Below, piece by piece: positions 27,325-36,444 of a DNA stretch of 64,000 nt. The translations under genes were made by a program, and so were the position numbers. The notes beneath the pieces were generated by a model, which saw nothing but the letters and a program-made list of their open reading frames with translations, made no database searches and was not told the DNA's origin. The stretch's first letter is position 1, and each line of letters begins with the position of its first letter. Origin of the DNA: Marinactinospora thermotolerans DSM 45154 (GTDB lineage Bacteria > Actinomycetota > Actinomycetes > Streptosporangiales > Streptosporangiaceae); contig NZ_FUWS01000002.1 in the NCBI RefSeq assembly GCF_900167435.1, positions 235,924 to 299,923 of the forward strand, in the 5' to 3' direction.

Positions 27325-28338
27325 ATGAGAATTCTGTTGACCGGTGGTGCCGGCTACATCGGTTCGCACACCGCGGTGGAGCTGGTGGCGGCGGGGCACG
27401 AGGTGGTCGTGGCCGACAACCTGGTGAACTCCCACGTGGAGGCGGTGCGCCGGGTGGAGCGCATCACCGGGACGCGGGTGCCGTTGCACGTGGGGGACTG
27501 CGCGGATCCGGGGTTCATGGGCAAGGTGTTCGCGGAGCACTCCTTCGACGCGGTGGTGCACCTCGCCGGGCTCAAGGCGGTGGGGGAGTCGGTGGCCCAG
27601 CCGTTGCGGTACTACCGCAACAACCTGGACGTGTTGTTGACCGTGTGTGAGACCGCCCACGCGCACGGTGTCACCCGGCTGGTCTTCTCCTCCTCGGCGA
27701 CCGTCTACGGTGATCCGGCCGCTGTGCCGATCCCCGAGGGCGCGCCGCTGTCGGTGACCAACCCCTACGGTGCGACCAAGCTGTTCGGGGAGCGGATCCT
27801 CACCGATCTGGTCGCGGCGTCGCCGGAGTGGCGCGTGCTGGTGTTGCGCTACTTCAATCCGATCGGCGCGCACGAGAGCGGGCTGATCGGCGAGGACCCG
27901 GCCGAGGTCCCCAACAACCTGTTCCCCTACATCACCCAGGTCGCGGCCGGACGTCTGCCCCGGCTGGACGTCTACGGCGACGACTACGACACCCCTGACG
28001 GCACCGGCGTGCGGGATTACCTGCACGTGGTGGACCTGGCCCGTGGGCATCTGGCCGCGGTCGAGCGCGTCGCCGAGGGGACGGGCGTGGCGGTGTACAA
28101 CCTCGGCACGGGGGTGGGCACGTCGGTGTTCGAGGCGATCGCGGCCTTCGAACGGGCGACCGGGCGGAAGGTCCCCCACCGAGTGGTCGGCCGGCGTCCC
28201 GGTGACATCGCGTCCTGCTACGCCGACCCCTCCGCAGCCAACGCCGAGCTGGGCTGGGCCGCCACCCGGACGGTCGAGCAGGCCTGTGCCGATGCGTGGC
28301 GGTGGCAGTCCGCCAACCCGGACGGCTACCGGGGGTGA
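27325..28338 (+). CDS. galE: UDP-glucose 4-epimerase
   Basis: The 337-residue extended SDR begins [20 protein letters not shown]. It has [13 protein letters not shown], the [10 protein letters not shown] loop and the catalytic Tyr-x3-Lys in [11 protein letters not shown]. The substrate segment [13 protein letters not shown], then [12 protein letters not shown], and [19 protein letters not shown] is diagnostic of GalE. It interconverts UDP-glucose and UDP-galactose. The ATG at 27325 is preceded by GAGGGG. The position between two possible pathway genes leaves open a sugar-supply role for a glycosylated metabolite, but galE is equally common as a housekeeping gene. Confidence 0.93.
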   Translation: MRILLTGGAGYIGSHTAVELVAAGHEVVVADNLVNSHVEAVRRVERITGTRVPLHVGDCADPGFMGKVFAEHSFDAVVHLAGLKAVGESVAQPLRYYRNNLDVLLTVCETAHAHGVTRLVFSSSATVYGDPAAVPIPEGAPLSVTNPYGATKLFGERILTDLVAASPEWRVLVLRYFNPIGAHESGLIGEDPAEVPNNLFPYITQVAAGRLPRLDVYGDDYDTPDGTGVRDYLHVVDLARGHLAAVERVAEGTGVAVYNLGTGVGTSVFEAIAAFERATGRKVPHRVVGRRPGDIASCYADPSAANAELGWAATRTVEQACADAWRWQSANPDGYRG

Positions 28339-28754
28339 GCCGGTACGGCCGTGGGACGCGGGGCCGAAACGGCCGGCGAGCCGCCGACGGCGGGGCCGCC
28401 CTCGGTACACGGGGCAACGGCACGGCGGCCCGGGGCGACAAGAGGCGGAGGGGAGAGGCGGGACGGGCGGCGTCGGACCCGACGACGCGCGGCGACGGGC
28501 CCCAGGAGCCCTTCTTTCCACGGCTCGGGGACGGATCGCCCTGCCTCCCTTCCGCGCGCCGGCCGCGCGGGCGGCCACAGCGCGCCACCGGCGACCGCGC
28601 CCGATCCCCGGGAAGGGTCCGGCGTGGCGAAGGCCGCGGGGAGGGCGGAAATAACGGGCGGCGCCATGCGGTTGGCCTGGACAGTGGCCGTCTCGGCGGC
28701 CCCGTCCGCGCTCCGTCGCGGCGCCCACGCACCCGTCACGAAAGGCCGTCGACC
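28339..28754. other. Intergenic region between galE and the LLM oxidoreductase
   Basis: About 415 GC-rich bases. The reading frame of the downstream oxidoreductase is open through most of it, but there is no family similarity before 28755 and no other gene is evident. Confidence 0.55.
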
Positions 28755-29759
28755 TTGTCCGCGTCAGCCTCCGGCACCGTCCCGCTCTCCATCCTCGACC
28801 TCGCGCACATCCCCGAGGGGAGCAGCGCGCGCGACAGCCTCGACGCCAGTCTCGCGCTGGCGCGTCTCGCGGACGGCCTCGGCTACCAGCGCATCTGGTA
28901 CGCGGAGCACCACAACATGGCGACCATCGCCTCGTCGGCCCCGAGCGTGATCATCGCCCACATGGCCGCGCACACCGAGCGGATCCGTCTGGGCGCGGGC
29001 GGTGTGATGCTGCCCAACCACGCCCCGCTGCCCATCGCCGAGCAGTTCGGCACCCTGGAGACGCTCCACCCCGGCCGTATCGACCTCGGGTTGGGGCGCG
29101 CGCCTGGAAGCGACCAGAACACCATGCGCGCGCTGCGCCGCGACCACACCTCGGCGGACGCCTTCCCCGAGGACGTGTTGGAGCTCCAGGGCTACCTGAC
29201 GGGCCGGTCGCGGGTCATCGGGGTCCAGGCGACGCCCGGCCACGGCACCAACGTCCCGCTGTACATCCTCGGTTCCTCCCTGTTCGGCGCAGGGCTCGCC
29301 GCGGCCCTGGGACTCCCCTACGCCTTCGCGTCGCACTTCGCGCCGGCCGCGCTGGAGGAGGCCGTGGCGCTGTACCGGCGTGAGTTCTCCCCCTCCGAGC
29401 AGCTTTCCGAGCCCTACGTCATCGCGGGGGTGAACGTCACGGCGGCCGACACCGCCGAGGAGGCGCGGCGCCAGGCCCATCTGGCCCGCCGTCGGATGGC
29501 GGCGCAGCTGCTGGGACGCGGGCGCGCCCTCTCCGCCGAGGAGGCCGACGCGGCCCTGGCCTCTCCGGCCGGCCGGCACGTCGAGCAGATGATGACCTAC
29601 TCCGCGGTCGGCGACCCCCGGGAGGTCACCGACTACCTGCGCGGCTTCGCCGAGAAGGCCGGGGCCGACGAGCTGATCATCGCCTTCCAGAGCGGCGACA
29701 CCGAGTCACGCCTGCGCTCGGCCGAACTCGTCGCCGAGGCTGCCGGTATCGCCGGCTGA
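28755..29759 (+). CDS. LLM-class flavin-dependent oxidoreductase, MsnO8 family
   Basis: The 334-residue luciferase-like TIM-barrel protein begins [20 protein letters not shown]. It continues with [57 protein letters not shown] and [20 protein letters not shown]. These are the signatures of the luciferase family oxidoreductase group 1 (MsnO8-like). Such enzymes use FMN or F420; MsnO8 members occur in antibiotic clusters as monooxygenases, but most are uncharacterised. The likely start is TTG 28755 after GAAAGG. Its last 54 bases overlap the convergent MerR gene. Confidence 0.85.
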   Translation: MSASASGTVPLSILDLAHIPEGSSARDSLDASLALARLADGLGYQRIWYAEHHNMATIASSAPSVIIAHMAAHTERIRLGAGGVMLPNHAPLPIAEQFGTLETLHPGRIDLGLGRAPGSDQNTMRALRRDHTSADAFPEDVLELQGYLTGRSRVIGVQATPGHGTNVPLYILGSSLFGAGLAAALGLPYAFASHFAPAALEEAVALYRREFSPSEQLSEPYVIAGVNVTAADTAEEARRQAHLARRRMAAQLLGRGRALSAEEADAALASPAGRHVEQMMTYSAVGDPREVTDYLRGFAEKAGADELIIAFQSGDTESRLRSAELVAEAAGIAG

Positions 29760-30203
29760 GCGCGCACGCGCGGGGAGGGGGCTCCCCTCGCCGGTCGTCT
29801 CCTCCTCCCGCGTCCTCGTGGAGGCGGGAGGAGACGGGGCCTGGTGCCGGATCCGGGCGCGCATGTCGCCCAGGTGCTCCTCCAGACGGGCGTGGACGTC
29901 CGTCAGCTCGTCGAGCCGGCCGCGCACGTGCCGTAGTCGCTGTTCGAACAGGGCGATCGCCTCGGCGCACTCCGGTTCGTGGCCGAGATCGCGGTCGAGG
30001 CAGTCGGCGAGCTCGCGGATGTCCTCCGAGGTGAGTCCCGACGCCAGGAGGGAGCGGATGTTGCCGACCCGGAGCACCGCCGTGGAGTCGTACTCCCGGT
30101 AGCCGTTGGCCCGGCGTCGGGAGCGCAGCAGTCCCTGCTGCTCGTAGTAGCGCAGGGCCCGTGTCGACACCCCCGTCCTGGCGGCGAGCTCACCGATACG
30201 CAT
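29706..30203 (-). CDS. MerR-family transcriptional regulator
   Basis: The 165-residue protein begins [20 protein letters not shown], then [19 protein letters not shown], the MerR winged-helix signature. A coiled-coil dimerisation helix follows ([20 protein letters not shown]). There is no Cys cluster, so it is probably a drug- or small-molecule-sensing MerR rather than a metal sensor. The last ~40 residues ([14 protein letters not shown] onward) are low-complexity and overlap the 3' end of the oxidoreductase gene. It lies 51 bp downstream of the MFS gene on the same strand. A MerR-type palindrome sits in the MFS promoter (31529-31550), so it probably controls the MFS-merR operon. Confidence 0.88.
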   Translation of the reverse strand: MRIGELAARTGVSTRALRYYEQQGLLRSRRRANGYREYDSTAVLRVGNIRSLLASGLTSEDIRELADCLDRDLGHEPECAEAIALFEQRLRHVRGRLDELTDVHARLEEHLGDMRARIRHQAPSPPASTRTREEETTGEGSPLPARARSAGDTGSLGDEFGRAQA

Positions 30204-30254
30204 GCCGACCGTCCTCTCCCGCGCTTCTGGAAGTCCAGCAACCCGGCCAGGGTC

Positions 30255-31514
30255 TCATCCCGCGGGCCGGGGCGGGGCGGAGGTGTCCTCAATGGGACGG
30301 GACGATCCCTGCGGTGTGGGGGAGGGGAAGCGGCGCACCGAGACCGCCATCAGCACGAGTGTCGCCGCGCCGATCCCCGCCGCCGCGACCGTCACCCCGA
30401 CGCCGCCTCCCCCTCCTGCCAGCACCATCCCGCCGATCGCGCCGGCGAATGCGATCCCCACGTACAGTCCGCTGGTGTTCAGGGCCACCGCTTCGGTGCC
30501 GGCGTCCGGGGCCAGCCGGAGCATCCGCATGTTCATCGGCGGGTTGAACCCCCAGCCGGCGAACCCCCATACGGCCAGGGCCCCCGCCAGCAGCCACACC
30601 GGTGCCGTTCCCCGGCCCACTACGCCGATGAGCGTCAGGGCCACGGTCGCCGCGACCAGCCCCGCGTAGGTGGCCAGCAGCGTCCGGTCGGCTCCCCAGC
30701 GGTCGGTGGCACGTCCGCACAGGAACGTGCCCGCGGCGCCCGACAACCCCACCACCGCGATCAGCAGCGCCAGGATCGGTCCGTCCCCACCGGTGAGGTC
30801 ACGGGTGATCGGCGCGATGTAGGTGTAGGTCATCAGTCCTGCACAGGCCCCCGCGGTGGTCCCCGCGACGCAGAGCAGTACCGCGGGCCGTGACAGCGTC
30901 CGCAGCTGCGCTCGCACCCCACTGGTGACACTCCCCGCCACAGCGGGCAGCAGCAGCGCGCCGGCCGCGGCCACCGCCAGAGAGAACAGGCCCACGGCCA
31001 CGAAGGTCGAACGCCACCCGAAGGTCGATCCCAGGAAGGCGCCGATCGGAACCCCCAGGAACAGCGACACCGTCAGCCCCGCGGCGACCACGCCTATGGC
31101 CCGGCCGGCGCGTTCGGGAGACGCCAGCCGCTCCGCCATGGCGAACGTCGCCGGTGTGATCGCCGCCGCGACCAGCGCGGACAGCACCCGCAAGGCCATC
31201 AGTACCGGATAGTTCGGTGCCAGCGCGCTCACCAGGTTCACCAGCGCGAACACCGACATGCCACCGATGACCAGCAGCCTGCGCGGTACCGTCGCCGTGG
31301 CCACCGCCAACGGTGGGGCCGCCACCGCGTAGGTGACCGAGAACGCCGTCACCAGCTGGCCGGCGGTCGCCTCGTTGACCCGCAGGTCGGCCGAGATGGC
31401 GGGTAGGACCCCCGCGATCACGAAGTCGTCGGTGCCGATCGCGAAGGACACCAGCATCAGGCACACCAGCCAGCCCCAATCCCGGGGGCGCATACCACGC
31501 TCATCCGTCGTCAT
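30255..31514 (-). CDS. MFS efflux transporter (DHA1, AraJ/Cml-like)
   Basis: The 419-residue protein has about 12 hydrophobic segments. The N-terminal half reads LVCLMLVSFAIGTDDFVIAG, then GQLVTAFSVTYAVAAPPLAV, with the motif-A region TVPRRLLVIGGMSVFALVN. The motif-C-like AERAGRAIGVVAAGLTVSLF, then GVPIGAFLG, marks drug:proton antiporters. It probably exports a drug-like molecule. The terminal position next to a secondary-metabolite locus would suit self-resistance or product export, which is inference. The promoter contains a 10+10 bp palindrome of MerR type. Confidence 0.87.
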   Translation of the reverse strand: MTTDERGMRPRDWGWLVCLMLVSFAIGTDDFVIAGVLPAISADLRVNEATAGQLVTAFSVTYAVAAPPLAVATATVPRRLLVIGGMSVFALVNLVSALAPNYPVLMALRVLSALVAAAITPATFAMAERLASPERAGRAIGVVAAGLTVSLFLGVPIGAFLGSTFGWRSTFVAVGLFSLAVAAAGALLLPAVAGSVTSGVRAQLRTLSRPAVLLCVAGTTAGACAGLMTYTYIAPITRDLTGGDGPILALLIAVVGLSGAAGTFLCGRATDRWGADRTLLATYAGLVAATVALTLIGVVGRGTAPVWLLAGALAVWGFAGWGFNPPMNMRMLRLAPDAGTEAVALNTSGLYVGIAFAGAIGGMVLAGGGGGVGVTVAAAGIGAATLVLMAVSVRRFPSPTPQGSSRPIEDTSAPPRPAG

Positions 31515-31528
31515 GCCGGCACGCTAGA

Positions 31529-31550
31529 ACCTTGACGCTCGCGTCAAGGT
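31529..31550 (-). promoter_or_regulatory. MerR-type operator in the MFS-merR promoter
   Basis: ACCTTGACGC (31529-31538) and GCGTCAAGGT (31541-31550) are perfect 10-bp arms with a 2-base spacer, 15 bp upstream of the MFS start. Dyads of about this size overlapping the promoter are typical MerR-family sites. Confidence 0.7.
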
Positions 31551-31631
31551 CAACCCGACGGCGGGACGCGGCCGCCTCGGCCACGTCGTCGGAACCGTCC
31601 GAGGCGGCGAGGATTCTGCCGGTGGGCAGGC

Positions 31632-32543
31632 TCACCGGTAGCCGGTGGGGTCGGCGGGCCTGCCCGGGTCCTGCACCTCGACGATGTAGCGCCAGGCGTC
31701 AGGACGGCTGCCGTCGAGGTCGGTGAACCCGTAGACCCGGGCCAGTTCGCCGCTGGACAGCGACGTACCGTTCCACCGCGCCACCGCGGGGTCGGCGGCC
31801 AGGGCCGCCACCGCGCGCCCGGTGAAGCGAGGTGTCTCGGAGATGCAGAAATGCGGCTCCCGGGCGAGCGCGTCCCGCCAGTTCTCCTCGGTTACTCCGT
31901 AGGTGTCCAGCATCAGCTCCGAACGCATCCATCCCGGTGTCAGCGCCACCGCGGTGGCGCCTCTGGGGCCCAGCTCGCGGCCGAGGGCGAAGGCCATGCG
32001 CAGCACGGCCGTCTTGACGAGGTCGTAGAAGAAGGAGAGCCGGTAGGTGCCGCTGTTGTAGTCGGCGGTTCCGTCGGTGACCTCCACGACCAGGCCGCCG
32101 GGGGTGCGTAGCAGGAGGGGCAGGGCGTGGTGGGAGGTGATGGCGTGGGTGTCCACGCCCAGGCGGAGTATCCGCAGCCCCTTGTCGAGGTCGTGTTCCC
32201 AGACCGGGACGTCCCACTCGGTGAGGAGTTCGCCGCCCCAGATGTCGTTGACCAGTAGGTCCAGCCGTCCCTGTTCGGCGTCGATGCGCTTCACCAGGGC
32301 GCGGACCTGCTCGGGGACAAGGTGGTCGGTGGGCACCGCGATGCCTTGGCCGCCCGCCGCGGTGACCAGTTCCGCGGTCTCCTCGATGGTCTCGGGCCGG
32401 TCATACTCGGAGCGCCGTTCCCGCGTGGTGCGCCCGGTCACGTAGACGGTCGCCCCCGCCGCGCCGAGTTCGACCGCGATGCCCCGGCCTGCCCCGCGCG
32501 TGGCCCCCGCGACCAGCGCGACCTTTCCATCCAATGCCACCAT
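31632..32543 (-). CDS. Short-chain dehydrogenase/reductase
   Basis: The 303-residue SDR has NAD(P)-binding ALVAGATRGAGRGIAVELG with VTGRTTRERRSEYDRPET following. The DLLVNDIWGGE segment stands in place of the classical NNAG. The Tyr of the YxxxK-like region YRLSFFYDLVKTAVLRMAF suggests an active-site YDLVK. The protein closely fits the DHRS1-like bacterial SDR group of unknown substrate. The start at 32543 follows GGAAGAG. It could in principle be the ketoreductase needed in terphenyl assembly, but it is 5.5 kb from the A-T-TE operon and faces the other way. It has its own operator-like palindrome at 32610-32630. Confidence 0.85.
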   Translation of the reverse strand: MVALDGKVALVAGATRGAGRGIAVELGAAGATVYVTGRTTRERRSEYDRPETIEETAELVTAAGGQGIAVPTDHLVPEQVRALVKRIDAEQGRLDLLVNDIWGGELLTEWDVPVWEHDLDKGLRILRLGVDTHAITSHHALPLLLRTPGGLVVEVTDGTADYNSGTYRLSFFYDLVKTAVLRMAFALGRELGPRGATAVALTPGWMRSELMLDTYGVTEENWRDALAREPHFCISETPRFTGRAVAALAADPAVARWNGTSLSSGELARVYGFTDLDGSRPDAWRYIVEVQDPGRPADPTGYR

Positions 32544-33419
32544 GAAGTCTCTTCCGTCGATGTTGTTGGCCGGCGTTCGGTGTGCCGGCGGAGTGATGCT
32601 GTCACCGATACCTGACATCTCTTGTCAGGTGTGGTCGACATGTCGGGCGCGGACGGCTCTCCGCCGAGTCGGGGGTCCTCTCTCGGGCGTGCCGGCCTCG
32701 GGTCCACGGGGTGGGAGTCATGCGCCTGGGCGGGCGGGAGGTGCCGCCGGCTGTGTCCATTCGCCCTTCCTGAGGGGGTCTTCGCGCTGTCACCCGGTCG
32801 CGGGTGAGGGGACGCGAGGGGCGGCGCACCGTTCTCGTCGTCCCCGGCCCGGCGTCGTGGGGAGGCGTGGGGCGGGGGCGTGTACCGGCGGACCGCCGGT
32901 GTGAGGGTGTCGCGGGGGAAGAGGGTCGGGGCGTCCGCGGCGCTCCACGTGTCCTTGGCCGGGCCTGCATTCCGGGGCGGCGATGGGGAGGCGGCAGGTG
33001 TGTGGGTGCTGTCCCAATCCCGTTTTCCGGCGTCCGTGTTTCACCGGTCGTCATGGGGGCAGAGGGAGTCGGCCTTCCGGGATTTTTTCGGGAGGGGCGA
33101 GCAGAGGAATTGGAATGTTGTTTTGTGGCGATGTGTCGTCCGCGTGTCCGAGTGCTCTGTCGCAATCTGCCCGCATATCCGGTTCTTTGATTTTTGATTT
33201 GCGAATGTATTTCCCGTGTGTCCGTTTGGCTGCCTGACGGGGGTTTGTTCGACAAAAGTGAATTCAATTCAATATCGTGCACATGGCTGATCAGCGCTAG
33301 AGTTACGCCCGGCCGAAAAGCGCGGCAGGCGTCTTTTTGCAATAGGGGTTCGGTGGGGGCGGAGCCCCTCCACCCCGCCTGCCCTTCGAACGCGATCCTC
33401 TAGTCGGCTCTGGGGAGAC
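32544..33419. other. Long intergenic region upstream of the NRPS-PKS operon
   Basis: About 880 bases without a credible gene. A 246-codon minus-strand frame is low-complexity (Thr/Arg/Pro) and unlike any protein. The stretch 33030-33340 is markedly AT-richer than its surroundings and probably contains the promoter of the plus-strand biosynthetic operon; TAGAGT (33298-33303) is a possible -10 box. A G/C-rich hairpin lies at 33352-33374, shortly before the first start codon. Confidence 0.6.
32610..32630. promoter_or_regulatory. Palindromic operator upstream of the SDR gene
   Basis: ACCTGACA (32610-32617) and TGTCAGGT (32623-32630) are perfect 8-bp arms around TCTCT, about 67 bp upstream of the SDR start. 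The form suits a TetR- or MarR-type repressor, but no such gene is adjacent. Confidence 0.55.
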
Positions 33420-34259
33420 ATGAAAAGCGCGTGGACCGATTCGTTCTCCTGGCAGGAGATCGAATCGACGTACGACCATCTCTCGGTACTCGTGGAAGAG
33501 ACCGCCGGACCCGACCGGCACTACGGGTACTGGGAAGGCGACGACGACAGCGCCTCCATCGAGGAGGCCACCGAACGGATGACCGACCTCGTCGCCTCCC
33601 GGCTGGGAATCCGGCACGGCTCCCGGGTCCTGGACGTGGGGTGCGGCAACGGCCGACCGGCCGTGCGCATCGCCAAGACGTTGGGCGCCGAGGTCGTGGC
33701 GGTCGATGTGGACCGGCGGGCCCTGCGCAACGGCACCGATCACGCCCGCGAACAGGGCGTCGCCGGCATGGTCCGGTTCGAATGGGCCGACGCCCTCGAC
33801 CTGCCCTACGCGCCGGCCTCCTTCGACGCCGTGCTGCTGTTCGAGACCACCCCCCACTTCCACATCCGCGACCTCTACCGCGAGGCCGCCCGGATGCTCC
33901 GCCCGGGGGGACGCCTCGTCGTCGAGACGCCCTACCCGCGTGTCCCGCTGACCGACGAGGTGCGCGACCGCATCGGTCCCTATCTGACCATGCTCAAGGC
34001 GGTCGCCTTCGACGCCCCCGACGAGCATGTCGCGGCCGCGGGGGAGGCGGGCCTGGCCGTCGAGGAGGTCACCGACATCACCGCCAACACCCGAGACTCC
34101 TTCCGTCGGCTCGTGCGCGGTCTGCGGGAGAACAGGGAGCGCCTCGAAACCGAATGGGGCTCCTCCGACGCCCGCCTCCTGCTGGACGGATTCGGCGCGT
34201 GGGCCGAGGCCGACGAGGTGGGCGCGGTCGTCATGGTCTTCACCCGAACGGAGGGCTGA
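33420..34259 (+). CDS. SAM-dependent methyltransferase (class I, natural-product type)
   Basis: The 279-residue methyltransferase has SAM motif I VLDVGCGNGRPAVRIAK, motif II VVAVDVDRRAL and post-motif ADALDLPYAPASFDAVLLFE. The N-terminal YDHLSVLVEETAGPDRHYGYW resembles gamma-tocopherol/sugar and polyketide O- or C-methyltransferases. It is first in the operon that continues with the A-PCP and PKS genes. It probably methylates the assembled product or a precursor; the acceptor atom is unknown. An AT-rich leader with a probable promoter precedes it. Confidence 0.87.
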   Translation: MKSAWTDSFSWQEIESTYDHLSVLVEETAGPDRHYGYWEGDDDSASIEEATERMTDLVASRLGIRHGSRVLDVGCGNGRPAVRIAKTLGAEVVAVDVDRRALRNGTDHAREQGVAGMVRFEWADALDLPYAPASFDAVLLFETTPHFHIRDLYREAARMLRPGGRLVVETPYPRVPLTDEVRDRIGPYLTMLKAVAFDAPDEHVAAAGEAGLAVEEVTDITANTRDSFRRLVRGLRENRERLETEWGSSDARLLLDGFGAWAEADEVGAVVMVFTRTEG

Positions 34260-34260
34260 C

Positions 34261-34566
34261 GTGACCGTCGACGCCGATGTGACAGTCCCCGGGATCGGCG
34301 CGCTCGGCCCCGGGAACGGGTCGGCCCGCGCGGAGGCGGGCCCGGGCCTGAAGGGGCGCGGCGGGCACACCCGCGATCAGGGCCCCCCGGCCACGCACCT
34401 TGGCGGCCTGGGTCTCCTGGACGAGGCCGCCGCCCGGGCCGGCACCGGCCGCTCGACGGCGCGGGGGCACGTTCAGCGGGAGGCGAGGGCCGGACACCGG
34501 CGCGAGCATGCCACGGTCCTCACCGGGCGGTCCGGCGAGCGACACGCGACCGGCCACGACCGCTGA
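34261..34566 (+). CDS. Possible small ORF in the NRPS-PKS operon (hypothetical)
   Basis: A 101-codon GTG-started frame begins one base after the methyltransferase stop. It has GGAGGG six bases upstream and ends nine bases before the A-PCP start. Third codon positions are strongly G/C, as in real genes here. The product (MTVDADVTVPGIGALGPGNG at the start) is Gly/Ala/Arg/His-rich with no recognisable domain. It could be a genuine small protein, or simply a 300-bp spacer. A minus-strand frame also passes through it. Confidence 0.4.
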   Translation: MTVDADVTVPGIGALGPGNGSARAEAGPGLKGRGGHTRDQGPPATHLGGLGLLDEAAARAGTGRSTARGHVQREARAGHRREHATVLTGRSGERHATGHDR

Positions 34567-34575
34567 GGGGGGAAC

Positions 34576-36444
34576 GTGTTCGCTTGTCAAGGAGAGGTGG
34601 CCACGGCGGAGAGGCTCTTCGGGGCGTGGGCCGCCGCCGTCCCCGAGCGTCTCGCCCTGGTGGACTCCCGGGGACGGATGTCCTACGCCGAACTCGACGC
34701 CCTGTCCACGGCCCTGGCCGGGGAGCTGGTCCTGGCCGGTGTCGTCCCAGGTGACCGGGTCGGCATCTTCATGGACCGGTCCTTCCTGCTGCCCGCCACC
34801 GTCCTGGCCGTGTGGAAGGCGGGAGCGGCCTACGTTCCGCTCCCCCCGGCACAGCCCACCGCCCGCACCGCGTTGGTGCTGGCCGACACGGCTCCACGGG
34901 TCGTGGCCGCCGACCGCGACCCGGCGGGCGGGCTGGGAGAGGGGGCCCCGCCCCTGCTGAGATTCGACGGCGTCGACGTCTGCGACGGGCCTGGCCCGGC
35001 CGGCCCGGCACCGGCCACGGGCGCGGGCGACCTCGCCTATGTGCTCTACACCTCCGGGTCGACCGGCACCCCTAAAGGGGTCATGGTGGAGCACGGCGGC
35101 GTGGTCAACCTCGCCGAGGGACTCCGGGAGCTGTTCGGTGACCTCGAAGGGGCCCGGGTCCTTCAGTTCGCCCCCTTCACCTTCGATGTGTGGGTCTGGG
35201 AGCTGGCGATGAGCCTGCTCAACGGCGGCACCCTGTGCATCCCCCCGGCAGGGGCGCAGCTCCACGGCCTCGAACTCGCCCGCTTCCTGCGTGAACTGCG
35301 TGTCAGCCATCTGTCGGCGGCCCCGTCGCTGTTGGCGACCCTGCCCATCGAGCCCGACCTCCCGCTCACCACGTTGACCTCGGGGGGCGAGCCCCTGCCC
35401 GGTTTCCTGGTCGAGAGATGGGCCCCCCGGTTACGGCTGTTCAACGCCTACGGCCCCACCGAGGCCACCGTGTCGGCCACCGCGGGACGCTGCCACCGAG
35501 GTCAGACGAGGCCCTCCATCGGCCGTCCGCTCACCGGTGTCGAGGTGCACCTGCTCGACGCGGCCGGACGGCCCGTGGAGCGGGGACGGACCGGGGAGCT
35601 GTGTATCGGGGGACGCGGAGTGGCGCGGGGTTACCTCAACCGCCCCGATCTGACCCGGGAGCGTTTCGTCCCCGACCCCTTCTCCGGACGCGCCGGAGCG
35701 CGCCTCTACCGGACCGGTGACCTCGCCCGGTACCTCCCCGAAGGCGACATCGAATTCGCCGGCCGTATCGACGACCAGCTCAACCTGCGGGGCTACCGGA
35801 TCGAGCCGGGAGAGGTCGAGGCGGCCCTGCTCCGCTACCCGGGAGTCACCGGTGCCGCGGTGACGGTGACCGGACTGCGGCCCGAGTCCCGGCGCCTGAC
35901 CGCCTATCTCCAGTTCGCCGAAGGGCGCAGGGAGCCGGTCGCCCGGGTGCGCGGCCACCTCTCGGCGCTGTTACCGGCCCACCTGGTCCCGTCGCTGTTC
36001 GTCGTCGTGGACCGGCTGCCGCTCAACGCCCACGGAAAGGTCGACCGGGCCGCCCTGCCGGATCCGGGCCGGGAACGGCCCGAGACCGGCACCCACTACA
36101 CGCCTCCCGAGGGCGAACGCGAACGCGAGGTGGCCGAGCTGCTGGAGCAGATCCTCGGCATCGACGGCATCGGGGCCGACGACGAGTTCTTCGCCCTGGG
36201 AGGGACGTCGGCCGACCTCATCGAACTCCAGGCGCGGGTCCAGGAACAGTGGGGGATCAGGGTCCCCGCCGCCGAGCTCGTCGCCGCACGCACCGTGCGG
36301 ATGCTGGCGGAGCTGCTGGACACGGCTCCTGGCGATCACGACCGGCCGCTCCCCAAGGCCGGCCCGGCGCCCGCGCACGCGGACGACCTGCTCGCCGGCA
36401 GCCGGACGCTACGGGAGCGCCTACGGAAAGGACGACAGGGGTGA
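34576..36444 (+). CDS. Stand-alone NRPS adenylation-PCP didomain protein
   Basis: The 622-residue protein has an adenylation domain with A3 YVLYTSGSTGTPKGVMVEHG, A5 NAYGPTEATV, A7 YRTGDLARYL, A8 GRIDDQLNLRGYRIEPGEVE and A10 NAHGKVDRAAL. A PCP follows (FFALGGTSADLIEL, Ser545). There is no condensation or TE domain. By manual alignment to GrsA the ten-residue specificity code reads D-V-W-S-T-G-A-V-S-K. The Asp235 equivalent is present, so an alpha-amino acid is expected, but I do not recognise the code. The GTG start at 34576 is near AGGGGGG. Its TGA overlaps the GTG of the PKS (GTGA), so the two are translationally coupled. It is the likely loading module for the PKS. Confidence 0.88.
   Translation: MFACQGEVATAERLFGAWAAAVPERLALVDSRGRMSYAELDALSTALAGELVLAGVVPGDRVGIFMDRSFLLPATVLAVWKAGAAYVPLPPAQPTARTALVLADTAPRVVAADRDPAGGLGEGAPPLLRFDGVDVCDGPGPAGPAPATGAGDLAYVLYTSGSTGTPKGVMVEHGGVVNLAEGLRELFGDLEGARVLQFAPFTFDVWVWELAMSLLNGGTLCIPPAGAQLHGLELARFLRELRVSHLSAAPSLLATLPIEPDLPLTTLTSGGEPLPGFLVERWAPRLRLFNAYGPTEATVSATAGRCHRGQTRPSIGRPLTGVEVHLLDAAGRPVERGRTGELCIGGRGVARGYLNRPDLTRERFVPDPFSGRAGARLYRTGDLARYLPEGDIEFAGRIDDQLNLRGYRIEPGEVEAALLRYPGVTGAAVTVTGLRPESRRLTAYLQFAEGRREPVARVRGHLSALLPAHLVPSLFVVVDRLPLNAHGKVDRAALPDPGRERPETGTHYTPPEGEREREVAELLEQILGIDGIGADDEFFALGGTSADLIELQARVQEQWGIRVPAAELVAARTVRMLAELLDTAPGDHDRPLPKAGPAPAHADDLLAGSRTLRERLRKGRQG

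Noticed and set aside
32602-33342. 246-codon minus-strand frame in the gap before the NRPS-PKS operon
   Set aside because: Thr/Arg/Pro low-complexity, no ribosome site, runs across the AT-rich promoter region.
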